From Siphlonurus alternatus (taxonomy: Eukaryota; Arthropoda; Insecta; Ephemeroptera; Siphlonuridae): a DNA stretch of 64,000 bases. The position numbers were made by a program, and so were the translations under genes. The stretch covers positions 3,998,885-4,062,884 of the forward strand of contig OX463784.1 in the NCBI GenBank assembly GCA_949825025.1, in the 5' to 3' direction. Shown here piece after piece: positions 25,516 through 34,087 of this stretch (position 1 is its first letter; each line of letters opens with the position of its first letter). The notes under the pieces were generated by a model. It had not been told where the DNA came from. It saw only the letters and a list, made by a program, of their open reading frames with translations, and searched no databases.

Positions 25516-25853
25516 CGGTACTAAGATTATTAATTTTTAATTTAAAAAAAAATATATTTCATGGATATCTTTTCGATCAATTTTCTTAGGTTGTGAAGAA
25601 AAGGTGGAATTTTAGTGAAGATAAATTTTTCCACCAAAAAACCTGACGGTTTCCACTATATATTTAAAATTAATTTTGCACTAATTAAAATAACCGTAAC
25701 TGATTATTGATGCAAGTTATGAATAAATGTTGCAAGTAAAATTATATTTGTCATTTTTTTAAGAAGTTGAAAAAATGGTGAAGGCACGTGAAATTTTGGT
25801 GAAAACGAGTTTTCCACCCACTCTTCACCAAATTTCCATCACGATTTCCACAT
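25152..25853. other. AT-rich right subterminal part of the 23.5-kb insertion
   Basis: Contains a (TA)n run near 25480-25512. From 25600 onward TTTTCCACC/TTTCCATC words mirror those at the left end of the insertion. No gene seen. Confidence 0.5.
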
Positions 25854-25867
25854 GTGTGCTACTAGGG

Positions 25868-26023
25868 AAGAACGTGCTCACCGAGAAGCGCACGAGCTTC
25901 ACCGTCGAAAACTTGGAGATGTACTTGATTTGCAACTACTTCCTGAACCGCCGCAACAGCAAAGAGTTCGGCCAGCCAGTGGCGAACGCAGAGGACAGTG
26001 AGTCTGAGGTGGAGGAGTATTAA
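25868..26023 (+). pseudogene. 3' part of the split hAT transposase-derived ORF
   Basis: Reads KNVLTEKRTSFTVENLEMYL, then an acidic tail ending EEY and a stop. This is the segment expected directly after DVERSFSxY in hAT/CGGBP1-like proteins. The first codon of this half is completed by bases at the far side of the insertion (2408-2410). An AATAAA signal follows near 26080. Any longer frame reading in from upstream includes insertion sequence and is not meaningful. Confidence 0.75.
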
Positions 26024-26686
26024 AAGTACCAAGAAGAAAATTAAAATTGTTTTTTCTTTTAAAACTATATGGCCCACTACAATAAAAAGCATCAACATTA
26101 TTTAAAACAATGTCTTGTTCTTTTTATTACTCATAGAATTATTTAAATAATTTCATACTACTCTTAATAAAATTAGTGAATGAAATTAAAATATTTTAAT
26201 ATCTTGGCTTTCTATAACAAAACACTCATTAAAAAAATTGACTTTAAAACGGTATTTAAAAGACATTTTGTACGATTAAGTACAAAGTCGTAATTTAACA
26301 CGAATAAACAATTTTTTTGTTATCAGAAATAGCACTATTAAAATGCATTTTTGTTGCTCTTTTTTTTTTTAAAAAAAGGGACTTTTTTGGAGACTTTTTT
26401 CGAAAAAAGTGACTTTTTTAGAGACTTTTTTGCAAAAAAAGTAGACTTTATAGGCGACTATTTGTTAAAAAAAAGAGACTTTTTTCCGCGCTCTAATTAT
26501 ATATAATTTCTATAATTTATGATATGTTATTGCGAATTGCCCATGAAAAAGGTAAAATAAATTTCACTGAATCCTGCGCATGATACTTCCACAGCATAAT
26601 TTATTTTTTTATACGTTTAGTTGTAGAGTATAATAATTAAATATTTAGCACCTTTCAATTATTTTATTATTTATCATGTTATTTTT
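26024..26686. other. hAT 3' region and flank, no gene seen
   Basis: 26370-26495 holds the GACTTTTTT-rich subterminal repeats and right TIR of the hAT element. The rest is AT-rich. Confidence 0.5.
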
Positions 26687-27216
26687 TTAAAGGTAAGATA
26701 ACACGAAGAATCGATTGTTGCATAGTCCCATTTGATTAACATGTAAATCTTAGCAATTAACCTCATAATAATTCTGAATTTTTTTTGAGAGACAGTTTTT
26801 GGCACCAAAAAAATATGGAAAAAATTTCAAAACAATCGGACGATCCAATTTTTTTAAACGAATTTTTTAAATTTTTAGTATATATACCCTAGTCGAAAAG
26901 TAAGAGTGCTAAGTGATAATTTGAGCAGTAGTCAAGTAGTTGACTACTTGTTTTTAAGTAGTCAACTACTTGACTACTGCTCAAATTATCACTTAGCACT
27001 TTATTTTTCGACTAGGGTAGGGCTTTCCCATGGAGACCTAAACTAAGAAAATAATTTAAAAAAATTGGATCGATTGTTTTGAAATATTTTCCATATTTTT
27101 TTGGTGCCAAGAACTGTCTCTCAAAAAACATTCAGAATCATTATGAGGTTGCTAAGGTTTACATGTTAATCAAATGAGACTAAAATAATCGATTGTTCGT
27201 GTTATCTTACCCTTAA
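26687..27216. mobile_element. 530-bp TTAA fold-back MITE with hairpin core
   Basis: TTAA at both ends, with arms starting AGGTAAGATAACACGAAGAA and inverted at the right. The centre, 26886-27018, is itself a near-perfect hairpin starting ACCCTAGTCGAAAA and containing AAGTAGTTGACTACTT. The terminal GGTAAGATAAC links it to the copies at 15235, 16741 and 17142, although the internal sequence differs. Confidence 0.88.
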
Positions 27217-28336
27217 TGTAGGTTAATTTGGGTGCAATAAATTTGAGCCAACCCAGGCAAAAAGGACTTTGGGGGGGGGGAAATAAGTAAATGTAAATGA
27301 ACAGGGGAGACTAAATAAAACATCGCATAATTATTATGGTATAATTATTTTACAATGAATGTATGAATGCATTTTTTTCATTATTTTTAAATAAAGAGCA
27401 AAAACAAAACAAAAAGTAAGAATAAAAAATCGTCACCTCATGAATAGAAGAAAACATTGCTTCCCCACCCAATTTTTTACGTATTAACATAATGTTACAT
27501 TGTATGGTCGACAAGAGATACATTGCTTTTTGCAGTAGAATGTTCTATAAACTTACTCATGGAAACCAGCTATAAAATTAAATGTTCATAATGGTTTTAA
27601 AATTTATGTTGTCACGGGTAACAACCAGCACAAAGCATGATAGTAAAATACGTATTGCCATTTCAGTTATTTATTTGTTATTTTATTGTACAAAATCATT
27701 ATTTACCAGAAAAAATTATATTTAATTCACATTTTTAATGATGAGAAGAAATTTTATATTTTTGAAGATATAGAATTACATGTACACATGGTACATAATA
27801 TATATTTAATTCACATTTTTAATGATGAGAAGAAATTTTATATTTTTGAAGATATAGAATTACATGTACACATGGTACATAATAAAACTATCTTAAAAAG
27901 TATTTAGTTGTGTTAGAAAGCCTTTATAACTTCTTAATGCATATTAGTGACTTAAAAATATTGAGACACCGGGGAAAAAAATCATATACTTCTTTCTTAC
28001 CGAACTTTTAGTTATATAATTTTGACAAAAAGACCAGACTACGGAGCCGGCCCCGTTAGGAAAAAACGAGCATTGATGTGTATAGTATATTAAAAGATAT
28101 TTGAGTGAGACGGCTATATATGAACTAACTGAACACGAGTGGGGACATGCGTTTTTACCCAAGCGTTTTGGAATTGAGATTCATGTATCTATTATATAAT
28201 TATATATTATTCAAAACGATGATTATTCTTTGAATGAGCTAGTTTATGAATGTATTGCAAATGAAATATTCCAGTATTTTCAAAAATGTGAATTTCTCGC
28301 CCTGAATTGAAACTGAAATTTTTCCCAACCTCAAAG
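27217..28336. other. AT-rich stretch with an 82-bp tandem duplication
   Basis: 27717-27798 is repeated almost exactly at 27799-27882 (TTAATTCACATTTTTAATGA ... CACATGGTACATAATA). No gene otherwise. Confidence 0.6.
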
Positions 28337-28722
28337 TGATGGGTATTTTATCCGAGGGTATTTTGTCCAAAGGTATTTTGTCTAAGAGTATTTTGTCCAA
28401 GGGTATTTTGTCTGATTGTGAGAGTATTTTGTCCAAGGGTATTTTGTCTAAGGGTATTTTGTCCAAGGGTATTTTATCTGTGGGTAAATTGTCCAAGGGT
28501 ATTTTGTCCAAGGGTATTTTATCCCAGGGTATTTTGTCCGAGGGTATTTTGTCCAAGGGTTAATTGTCTAAGGGTATTTTGTCCAAGGGTTAATTGTCTA
28601 AGGGTATTTTGTCCAAGGGTTAATTGTCCGAGGGTATTTTGTCCAAGGGTATTTTGTCCTAGGGTATTTTGTCTGGGTATTATATCCGAGGGTATTTTAT
28701 CAAAGGGTATTTTATCCGTGAT
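28337..28722. repeat. 15-bp minisatellite, about 25 copies
   Basis: Unit TCCAAGGGTATTTTG with scattered variants, including TTAATTGTC in place of TATTTTGTC. Because the unit is a multiple of three, several frames stay open (KGILS, RVFCP, DKIPL peptides). I do not regard these as genes. Confidence 0.93.
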
Positions 28723-28832
28723 TCGGACACATATGTTCTATCTTAGATTTTTTTAACACATTTTACGGGAGATTGCGAAAGACATAATATTGAAAATCAA
28801 AATAAAAAATAAAATAGGCCACGTTTTCCGCG

Positions 28833-29090
28833 TTAAGGTAGAGATAACGTCGATCAACTGTTTTTTTTTTTTAGCTGCATTTGATTAACATGACTGTAAA
28901 CCTTAGCAAATTCACAACAATTCTGAAATATTTTTGAGAAGCAGAATTTTTAGTTTGTCTCTCCATATAATATATGGGAAAGCCCTATGCTGAAAATTAA
29001 ATAAATTAATTAAAACAAAAATCAGCTCGTTGAATCAAATGGAGCTAAAAAAAAACAGCAGCTGATCGACATTGTCTTTATCTTGTATAA
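28833..29090. repeat. Degenerate fold-back of the TTAA/GATAAC family
   Basis: TTAAGGTAGAGATAACGTCG at the left pairs with CGACATTGTCTTTATCTT at the right. Inner arms share TTTGATTAACATG with the 26687 copy. Confidence 0.6.
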
Positions 29091-29260
29091 AGTTATAAAA
29101 AAGTGCTTTGTAAATGTTCCGCATTGTTTTTTTTAGCCCCTTGTAATTTATCGTTGCAGCCCGCACAACACGACTGCATAACAAGTTGCCTACGTACAAT
29201 CTTGCAGGCGTCAAACAAAAAGGCGGCCGATTTTTATTCTTGTCTTTTTTTTTTTTTACA

Positions 29261-29266
29261 AGAATA
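29261..29266. repeat. Left target-site duplication AGAATA of the Polinton
   Basis: AGAATA directly precedes the element's first bases, AGTAGTA. The same six bases follow the right end at 49290-49295. Six-base duplications are characteristic of Polinton integrases. Confidence 0.9.
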
Positions 29267-29396
29267 AGTAGTAATCGAGGGGGAAAATATAAACTTCCCG
29301 CAAGAAGGGGACAGAGGTGATGAAAATAATTCTATCACATTTAACATGGGATTTTCCTATACTGAACTTAACATAGGAAGTATAGGAACTAAGTAT
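29267..29396. repeat. Left terminal inverted repeat of the Polinton
   Basis: About 130 bases are the inverse of 49160-49289, with a mismatch near base 8 and another near the inner end. It includes TCGAGGGGGAAAATATAAAC and TTAACATGGGATTTTCCTAT. Confidence 0.93.
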
Positions 29397-29760
29397 GATA
29401 CCTATGTTAAATATGATAGAATTATGGCATGTAATATACTTTTTTATAGTTTTACACACATGAAAGTTCTGCGCATGCGCACTGATATGTTTAACATAGT
29501 AAGTATACGTAAATACTATGTTAAAAATGTTAAATCGTATAATACATGTGTAACATAGGAAGTATACATAATTATTATTTTACCAATATTAAATCATATA
29601 ATCTATGTGTAACATAGGAAGTATACGTATTTACTATGTTACCAATGTTAAATCGTATAATACATGTGTACCATAGGAAGTATACACAATTACTATGCTT
29701 CCAATGTTAAAACATATAATGTTTTATTATTATAATACATAAGCATACAAAAGCTTCACG
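29397..29760. repeat. Left subterminal repeats (~70-bp units)
   Basis: About four units carry AACATAGGAAGTATACGTA and CCAATGTTAAATCGTATAAT at roughly 70-base spacing. The GTATAC and AATGTTA words are also scattered through the right subterminal region (46990-48560). They may serve replication, terminal recognition or transcription. Confidence 0.7.
29470..29481. promoter_or_regulatory. NRF1-like palindrome TGCGCATGCGCA
   Basis: Perfect 12-base palindrome matching the NRF-1 consensus. A near copy (CACGCATGCGCA) lies at 29757-29768, and an identical 12-mer lies at 37194-37205. All three are upstream of the two regulator-like genes of the element. Confidence 0.6.
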
Positions 29761-29874
29761 CATGCGCACTGATCTATATTCAGCCCCTCCACTTTCTTTC
29801 CCCTTAAGTGATACCCCCTCTACACTTCTCCTTTTGAGTGTATCGAATTAATGCTGACATCGAAAATATAGGCC

Positions 29875-29882
29875 TATATAAG
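29875..29882 (+). promoter_or_regulatory. TATA box for the first rightward gene
   Basis: TATATAAG followed by CGGGGCAC, about 110 bases before the ATG at 29985. The same TATAWAAG-plus-GGGGCA layout precedes the gene at 37293. Confidence 0.7.
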
Positions 29883-29984
29883 CGGGGCACGCTCTTTCTC
29901 GGTCTGAATCTTCCTTGACACCAAATCAAGCGAATAATCAGAGATCAATTATTGATATCTAATATATATTGGATATATTTTACT

Positions 29985-31076
29985 ATGTCTTTATCAAAGA
30001 CCGCTATGGATACGTCATCCATTACTGGACGCCGTAAGAGTACAAGAACTATTACCCAAGTACCTATTTCTCCCATCAACCCATCTTTTGAGAAATCTGC
30101 TATTCCTGAAACTCCTCGTCGTCGTCGTCCTGCATCTCCAGACCTATTTGCCACACCTCCACCGCCTCCATCTTCTCCACAAACTCCTCGTCGCTGTTCT
30201 TCTCCTGACGTATCATCAATTCCTCTACCTCCATCTGATGAAAACACCACAGATGATGGTCTACAATCTGCACCTGCTTCGCAAATGCTATCTCCACCTG
30301 CATCGCAAACGCCATCTCCACCTGCCTCTCCTTCTACCGAGAGTGGCAATGAAACTGATGATGAGATCAATGACAGCGACAAAGAAAACGTGGATCCAAA
30401 GCCCAGGAGATTCATCCACATCGAGGAGCCTACTGTCTCAGGCCTTCTCATGAGTAACGAGAATGCTTTGAACGATATGGACTGCATATGTCTTCCCGTG
30501 AACGTGGAAAAGACACTGAACTCTCTTCCTGGCTGGGTTGGGAAGAGAAAACGTGACGTTGAGGAACTTCAGAGGAAGCGGAGGAAGCTGTCCAACCAGG
30601 ATATCGTACTTGCTGCTGACTTCACTATTGGCAATGAAATGTTAGTTAGGGTATGCACTCTCACTGATAGCAAGTTGGATATAGATGAAAGAATTGTCAT
30701 TGTATTCAAGCATGGGGAAAACGAAATTCAATTGCCTGCTGTAGATTTTATGAAGGATGGGATGGATCTGATCAACCACGGCATGATGTACTATGCTGAT
30801 GATCCAGCATGCAATTGGAATTACTTTCACCTTGTTGATAGTTCCGATGTGAGATGCTTGTTTGAGAAAACAAGTGTTTCACGATATGTAGCCATTGAAC
30901 GTGATGTAGACAATTGTACTGTTGAGAGAATTGTTATTTGTGCCCCTACTTGGGTTCAGTTGAAGGCTCTCAAGCCGGTCTTAGCCCAGTGTATTGAACA
31001 TTATGTCAACTTTGTTGTGTTAGGGCAAGGAGTATGTGAATCATCCTCTGCAGGTCTTCCATCACCTAGGAAGTAA
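29985..31076 (+). CDS. Polinton accessory protein, Pro/Ser-rich with C-terminal regulator-like domain
   Basis: A 363-aa protein. I choose the ATG at 29985, about 100 bases after the TATA box; upstream in-frame codons lie in the leader. The first ~150 residues are Pro/Ser/Thr-rich with many S/T-P sites (TPRRRRPASP, SPPASPSTES). They are followed by a nuclear-localisation-type stretch (KRKRDVEELQRKRRKLS). The last ~150 residues form a compact domain with IVIVFKHGENEIQLPAVDF, RYVAIERD and VICAPTWVQLKALKPVL. Spacing of these blocks parallels the 222-aa protein at 37293, so the two look like distant paralogues. Function is not recognised. A nuclear, probably DNA- or transcription-related role is inference from composition and promoter type. 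The gene is monocistronic, with AATAAA at 31128. Confidence 0.8.
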   Translation: MSLSKTAMDTSSITGRRKSTRTITQVPISPINPSFEKSAIPETPRRRRPASPDLFATPPPPPSSPQTPRRCSSPDVSSIPLPPSDENTTDDGLQSAPASQMLSPPASQTPSPPASPSTESGNETDDEINDSDKENVDPKPRRFIHIEEPTVSGLLMSNENALNDMDCICLPVNVEKTLNSLPGWVGKRKRDVEELQRKRRKLSNQDIVLAADFTIGNEMLVRVCTLTDSKLDIDERIVIVFKHGENEIQLPAVDFMKDGMDLINHGMMYYADDPACNWNYFHLVDSSDVRCLFEKTSVSRYVAIERDVDNCTVERIVICAPTWVQLKALKPVLAQCIEHYVNFVVLGQGVCESSSAGLPSPRK

Positions 31077-31127
31077 TGTTTTGTAATGTCATGTTGTATT
31101 TTATATACCTTATGATTACAATACCCG

Positions 31128-31133
31128 AATAAA
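31128..31133 (+). terminator. Polyadenylation signal AATAAA
   Basis: Lies 52 bases after the stop of the 29985 gene and before the capsid/integrase block. It separates this gene's transcript from the block downstream. Confidence 0.6.
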
Positions 31134-31275
31134 AATATAAAAATGAAATGTGCATTTAATTTCTAATTTTATATAATCCTTATAACCATAGTCTTTAAAT
31201 ATATATATAATACTATAGTACAATAAAAACAATATATAAATTATAGAACATTTTAAAAATTGATCAGTCATAAAC

Positions 31276-31929
31276 ATGGACTTGAGGTTGAAGCATCCAT
31301 TTACTTCTTGTGTAGCAGGTCCAACTAGTAGTGGTAAATCATATTTTGTGGAGAAGTTGATATTAGAAGGTTTAAAGTGTTGTAATACAAAGTTTGAGGA
31401 CATTTTATGGTGCTATTCAGGATGGCATCCAGAAATTAGCTCTTTAGCAAATATTATAAAATTTCAGCAAGGTATAGAAGATATAACAAGGGAGGATTGT
31501 ACTCTTCCCAGGCTAATAATTATTGATGATCTCATGAGAGAGAGTGGACCAAGTATAGTTGATTTATTCACTCGAGGCTCTCATCACTCAAATACATCTG
31601 TAATATTCATTACACAGAATATATTTCATCAGTCAAAAGGTGCTAGGGATATAAGTTTAAATACACATTACTTGATACTTTTCAAAAACCCTAGAGATAG
31701 TGCACAAATTGCTCACCTGGCACGCCAAATATATCCTTCTAGTCCTAAATACATTCAGGAAGCTTATAAGGACTCAACAGAGAGAGCGCATGGTTATTTG
31801 CTTGTTGATCTTACTCAGAGCACACCTGATCACTGCAGAATTAGGACAAATATATTAGGAGAAAAAGAACCAGGATATCCAGTCATATACGTACCAAAAG
31901 ATAAAAATAAAAAGCAAGGGAAAAAATAA
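31276..31929 (+). CDS. Genome-packaging ATPase (A32/FtsK-HerA type)
   Basis: A 217-aa P-loop ATPase. It shows Walker A GPTSSGKS at residues 15-22 and Walker B LIIIDDLM with acidic residues 84-85. A sensor-type segment, TSVIFITQNIFHQ, follows around residues 113-125. This length and motif order fit the packaging ATPase of Polintons and related PRD1-adenovirus-lineage viruses, which pumps the genome into preformed capsids. It is the first gene of the tightly packed block; the next start lies 6 bases after its stop. CAGTCATAAAC precedes the ATG, a motif repeated before other starts in the block. No defect seen. Confidence 0.92.
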   Translation: MDLRLKHPFTSCVAGPTSSGKSYFVEKLILEGLKCCNTKFEDILWCYSGWHPEISSLANIIKFQQGIEDITREDCTLPRLIIIDDLMRESGPSIVDLFTRGSHHSNTSVIFITQNIFHQSKGARDISLNTHYLILFKNPRDSAQIAHLARQIYPSSPKYIQEAYKDSTERAHGYLLVDLTQSTPDHCRIRTNILGEKEPGYPVIYVPKDKNKKQGKK

Positions 31930-31935
31930 TCAGTT

Positions 31936-32265
31936 ATGGCTCATCCACTGACAGAGCAGCAGGTAGCCATTTTAAAAACAGTTCTGAATGCTAAGCCTGA
32001 ACTTAGGAATGCTCTATTGAAGCACGCTGATAAAAATCTTACTTGCACTCTTTGTGAATGTGTTTTGAACATACTGAACGGAAATATTCCTCTGAATGAT
32101 AATCTGAAGAGAAAGTATAGGAAACACAAAGAATATTTACGAAATATTGTTAAAAAATCAGGTACTTGGAAGAATAAGAGGAAAATAATACAAAAAGGTG
32201 GAAATTTTCTAATACCTTTGCTTGCACCTGTAATTGGCGCATTAATATCTAGACTATTTCAATAA
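31936..32265 (+). CDS. Conserved small Polinton protein, basic with C-terminal hydrophobic segment
   Basis: A 109-aa protein. It has a CxxC pair (CTLCECVLNILNGNIPL), then a strongly basic middle (LKRKYRKHKEYLRNIVKK), and finally GGNFLIPLLAPVIGALISRL, which could insert into or disrupt membranes. Proteins of this layout are common between capsid genes in animal Polintons and adintoviruses. Their role is not proven; a membrane-active or core-associated virion component is a reasonable inference. The start is preceded by CAGTT. The stop overlaps the next start as TAATG (1 nt). Confidence 0.8.
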   Translation: MAHPLTEQQVAILKTVLNAKPELRNALLKHADKNLTCTLCECVLNILNGNIPLNDNLKRKYRKHKEYLRNIVKKSGTWKNKRKIIQKGGNFLIPLLAPVIGALISRLFQ

Positions 32266-33029
32266 TGGATCATTCAACTAAAATGATACTTGTACCTCCA
32301 GAGATATTTGCAAGGTTAGATACAAAGAAGCTTAATGACTTGGACAAGGATATGCATACAATACTATATAATGGAAAAGATAGTGATGAAATGAAATGGA
32401 AGATGTATTCAGAGACTCTTCAAAAATATTTACATCTGGTGAAAGAGAAGGAAAAAGCTATTGAGATTCCTATTGTGAATACTATAACAAAGAAAGTAGA
32501 TAATATTAATAATGCTATGTCAGACTTAAATAGTGAGAATCATAGTACTCCTATAAAAAGCACTGAGGTTTCTATTGGTAGACAAACTCCTGACCCAAAA
32601 ATTTTAAAGCTAGTTAACAAAGCACTACCTAAAACATTGAAAGAAAAAGGTCGAGAATTACTATCTCTATTACATGATGCTAATATAGTATCATGGAGCA
32701 AGAATAGAGAAATTGAAGTAAATGGTAATATTATAAAAAATTCTAATATAGTAGATTTAGTTTGTAATGCAGTTCAAAGAAAAACATTGAGGAATCCAAT
32801 CGGATGGAATGAATTTGTTTTGGCTGTGGTTGATTCAAATGTTCCAAAATGTTATATAGGTAAGAATATAGCAGACACGTATCAAGAATTAAAGCCCAGT
32901 ACAGCCACAACTTCTCATCAACTAACATCGAACGTTGCTTCTTCTTCAAGGGCCAAAACAGTACCTACAGCAAGGAAAGGTGTCTCTTCTGCTCCATCTA
33001 TCTCAGGCTGGTCTAAATTTAAAATATGA
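32265..33029 (+). CDS. Conserved Polinton protein of unknown function
   Basis: A 254-aa protein. The N-terminal ~110 residues are charged and probably coiled (KYLHLVKEKEKAIEIP). A conserved core follows at about 115-205, with LVNKALPKTLKEKGRELL, NSNIVDLVCNAV and NPIGWNEFVLAV. The tail is Ser/Thr/Ala-rich. The core pattern (SNIVDLV ... NPxGWxEF) recurs in hypothetical proteins next to integrases in many Polintons. No enzymatic motif is visible. It overlaps its neighbours as TAATG upstream and ATGA downstream. Confidence 0.8.
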   Translation: MDHSTKMILVPPEIFARLDTKKLNDLDKDMHTILYNGKDSDEMKWKMYSETLQKYLHLVKEKEKAIEIPIVNTITKKVDNINNAMSDLNSENHSTPIKSTEVSIGRQTPDPKILKLVNKALPKTLKEKGRELLSLLHDANIVSWSKNREIEVNGNIIKNSNIVDLVCNAVQRKTLRNPIGWNEFVLAVVDSNVPKCYIGKNIADTYQELKPSTATTSHQLTSNVASSSRAKTVPTARKGVSSAPSISGWSKFKI

Positions 33030-34087
33030 CGGAAGATATAGCTTCAATTTATTTTGATGCTTCACATCCAGCTGGTTTTAGTAGTTACACAAATCTCAGA
33101 AAATATGTGTCCAAAAAAATTTCAAATTCCAAAATAAAAGAATTTTTAATGAGCCAAGATGCTTATACTTTGCATGCTCCAATGAGAAAAAAATTCACAA
33201 GAGATAGATTTTTCGTTACCAATATTGATGAAGTTTGGAGCATAGATATAGCAGATATGCAGAGATATAAGGATCAAAACGATGAGTATAGATACATTTT
33301 TGTAGCTATTGATGTACTTAGCAAATTTGCAATGGTAAGAATTATAAAAAATAAAACAGCTGCAAATGTAAAGGAAGCACTTAGTGATATCATTAGTTTG
33401 GTAAACCGCCAACCATTAAAGATATGTGTAGACAAGGGATTAGAATTTAAAAACGCTATATTGAAGAAATTTTTAAAAGAAAAAGATATTGAAATGTATA
33501 GTACTGAAAATTCAGACATTAAATCTTGCATAGCTGAGAGGTTTATAAGAACTCTTAAGACTAAAATATGGAGATATTTTTCCTACACAGGAAACAATAG
33601 ATACATTGATGTGCTGCAAGATATTGTAAATAGTTATAATTCAACATACCATAGGAGTATAGGAACTACACCAGATAGTGTAACTGAACACAATTTTCTA
33701 TCTGTATGGAAGAGATTATACCAATACGAAATTCCGATTACTAAAAACAATCCAAAATATCAAGTCAACGATCATGTGAGAATCAGCAAACAAAAACATG
33801 TATTTGAGAAAGGTTATGAAAATAACTTTTCAAAAGAAATATTTTTAGTTAAGAAAGTATTAAATAGGAGGCCACCTATGTATGAAATAGTAGATTTACA
33901 AAATGAGAAAATTTTTGGTAGATTTTATGAGAAAGAATTGCAGAAAGTAAATCTCCCAGAGTTCCATGTGATAGATAAAATTCTAAAGACTAAAGGTACA
34001 GGCATCAGTAAACAGTTATTCGTCAGCTGGAGAGGTTATCCTGAACAATTTAATAGTTGGATAAAAGCAAGTGACTTAAAGACATAA
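33026..34087 (+). CDS. Retroviral-type integrase with C-terminal chromodomain
   Basis: A 353-aa protein with an rve-type DDE core. It has D74 in WSIDIADMQ, D136 in CVDKGLEF and E171 in IAERFIRTLK, giving the usual D-D-35-E spacing. The last ~42 residues (VIDKILK ... FVSWRGYPEQFNSW) form a chromodomain, which in related integrases can bind methylated histone tails and bias insertion sites. The enzyme cuts and joins the element's ends, generating the 6-bp target duplication seen here. All catalytic residues are present. The start overlaps the previous stop as ATGA, and the stop overlaps the next start as TAATG. Confidence 0.95.
   Translation: MTEDIASIYFDASHPAGFSSYTNLRKYVSKKISNSKIKEFLMSQDAYTLHAPMRKKFTRDRFFVTNIDEVWSIDIADMQRYKDQNDEYRYIFVAIDVLSKFAMVRIIKNKTAANVKEALSDIISLVNRQPLKICVDKGLEFKNAILKKFLKEKDIEMYSTENSDIKSCIAERFIRTLKTKIWRYFSYTGNNRYIDVLQDIVNSYNSTYHRSIGTTPDSVTEHNFLSVWKRLYQYEIPITKNNPKYQVNDHVRISKQKHVFEKGYENNFSKEIFLVKKVLNRRPPMYEIVDLQNEKIFGRFYEKELQKVNLPEFHVIDKILKTKGTGISKQLFVSWRGYPEQFNSWIKASDLKT

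Larger units (their letters stand above)
2411..25867. mobile_element. 23.46-kb insertion inside the hAT element, 14-bp TIRs
   Basis: The left boundary is CCCTAGTAGCACAC (2411-2424) and the right boundary is its exact inverse (25854-25867). The dinucleotide AA flanks both sides, consistent with a 2-bp target duplication. Excising the segment joins codons for SIY to KNVLTEKRTSF, restoring the expected hAT C-terminal motif. Both ends also share TTTCCATC and CACGTG words. No transposase was recognised inside, so the superfamily is unassigned. The interior holds fold-back MITEs, tandem repeats and exon-like pieces of host genes. It may be one giant element, or a small element greatly enlarged by nested insertions. 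Confidence 0.65.
1725..26495. mobile_element. hAT-superfamily DNA transposon, interrupted by a 23.5-kb insertion
   Basis: The left end reads TAGAGCGCGGAAAAAAGTC and the right end is its inverse, AGACTTTTTTCCGCGCTCTA. Both are flanked by the same 8-bp duplication ATTATATA (1717-1724 and 26496-26503), which is the target-site length of hAT elements. Short GACTTTTT-rich subterminal repeats occur at both ends. The only coding content is a transposase-derived C-terminal frame split between 1996-2410 and 25868-26023. Without the insertion the element is about 1.3 kb, so it is an internally deleted copy. It cannot move by itself as seen here. Confidence 0.85.

Noticed and set aside
28337..28722. CRISPR-like regular spacing
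   Set aside because: Units are contiguous with no spacers and the genome is animal.
28239..28756. Repeated peptides DKIPL, KGILS and RVFCP
   Set aside because: They come from a 15-bp minisatellite in all frames; no start context or flanking coding signal.
30088..30453. 121-aa frame inside the 363-aa Polinton gene
   Set aside because: Shadow frame of a Pro/Ser-rich repeat region.
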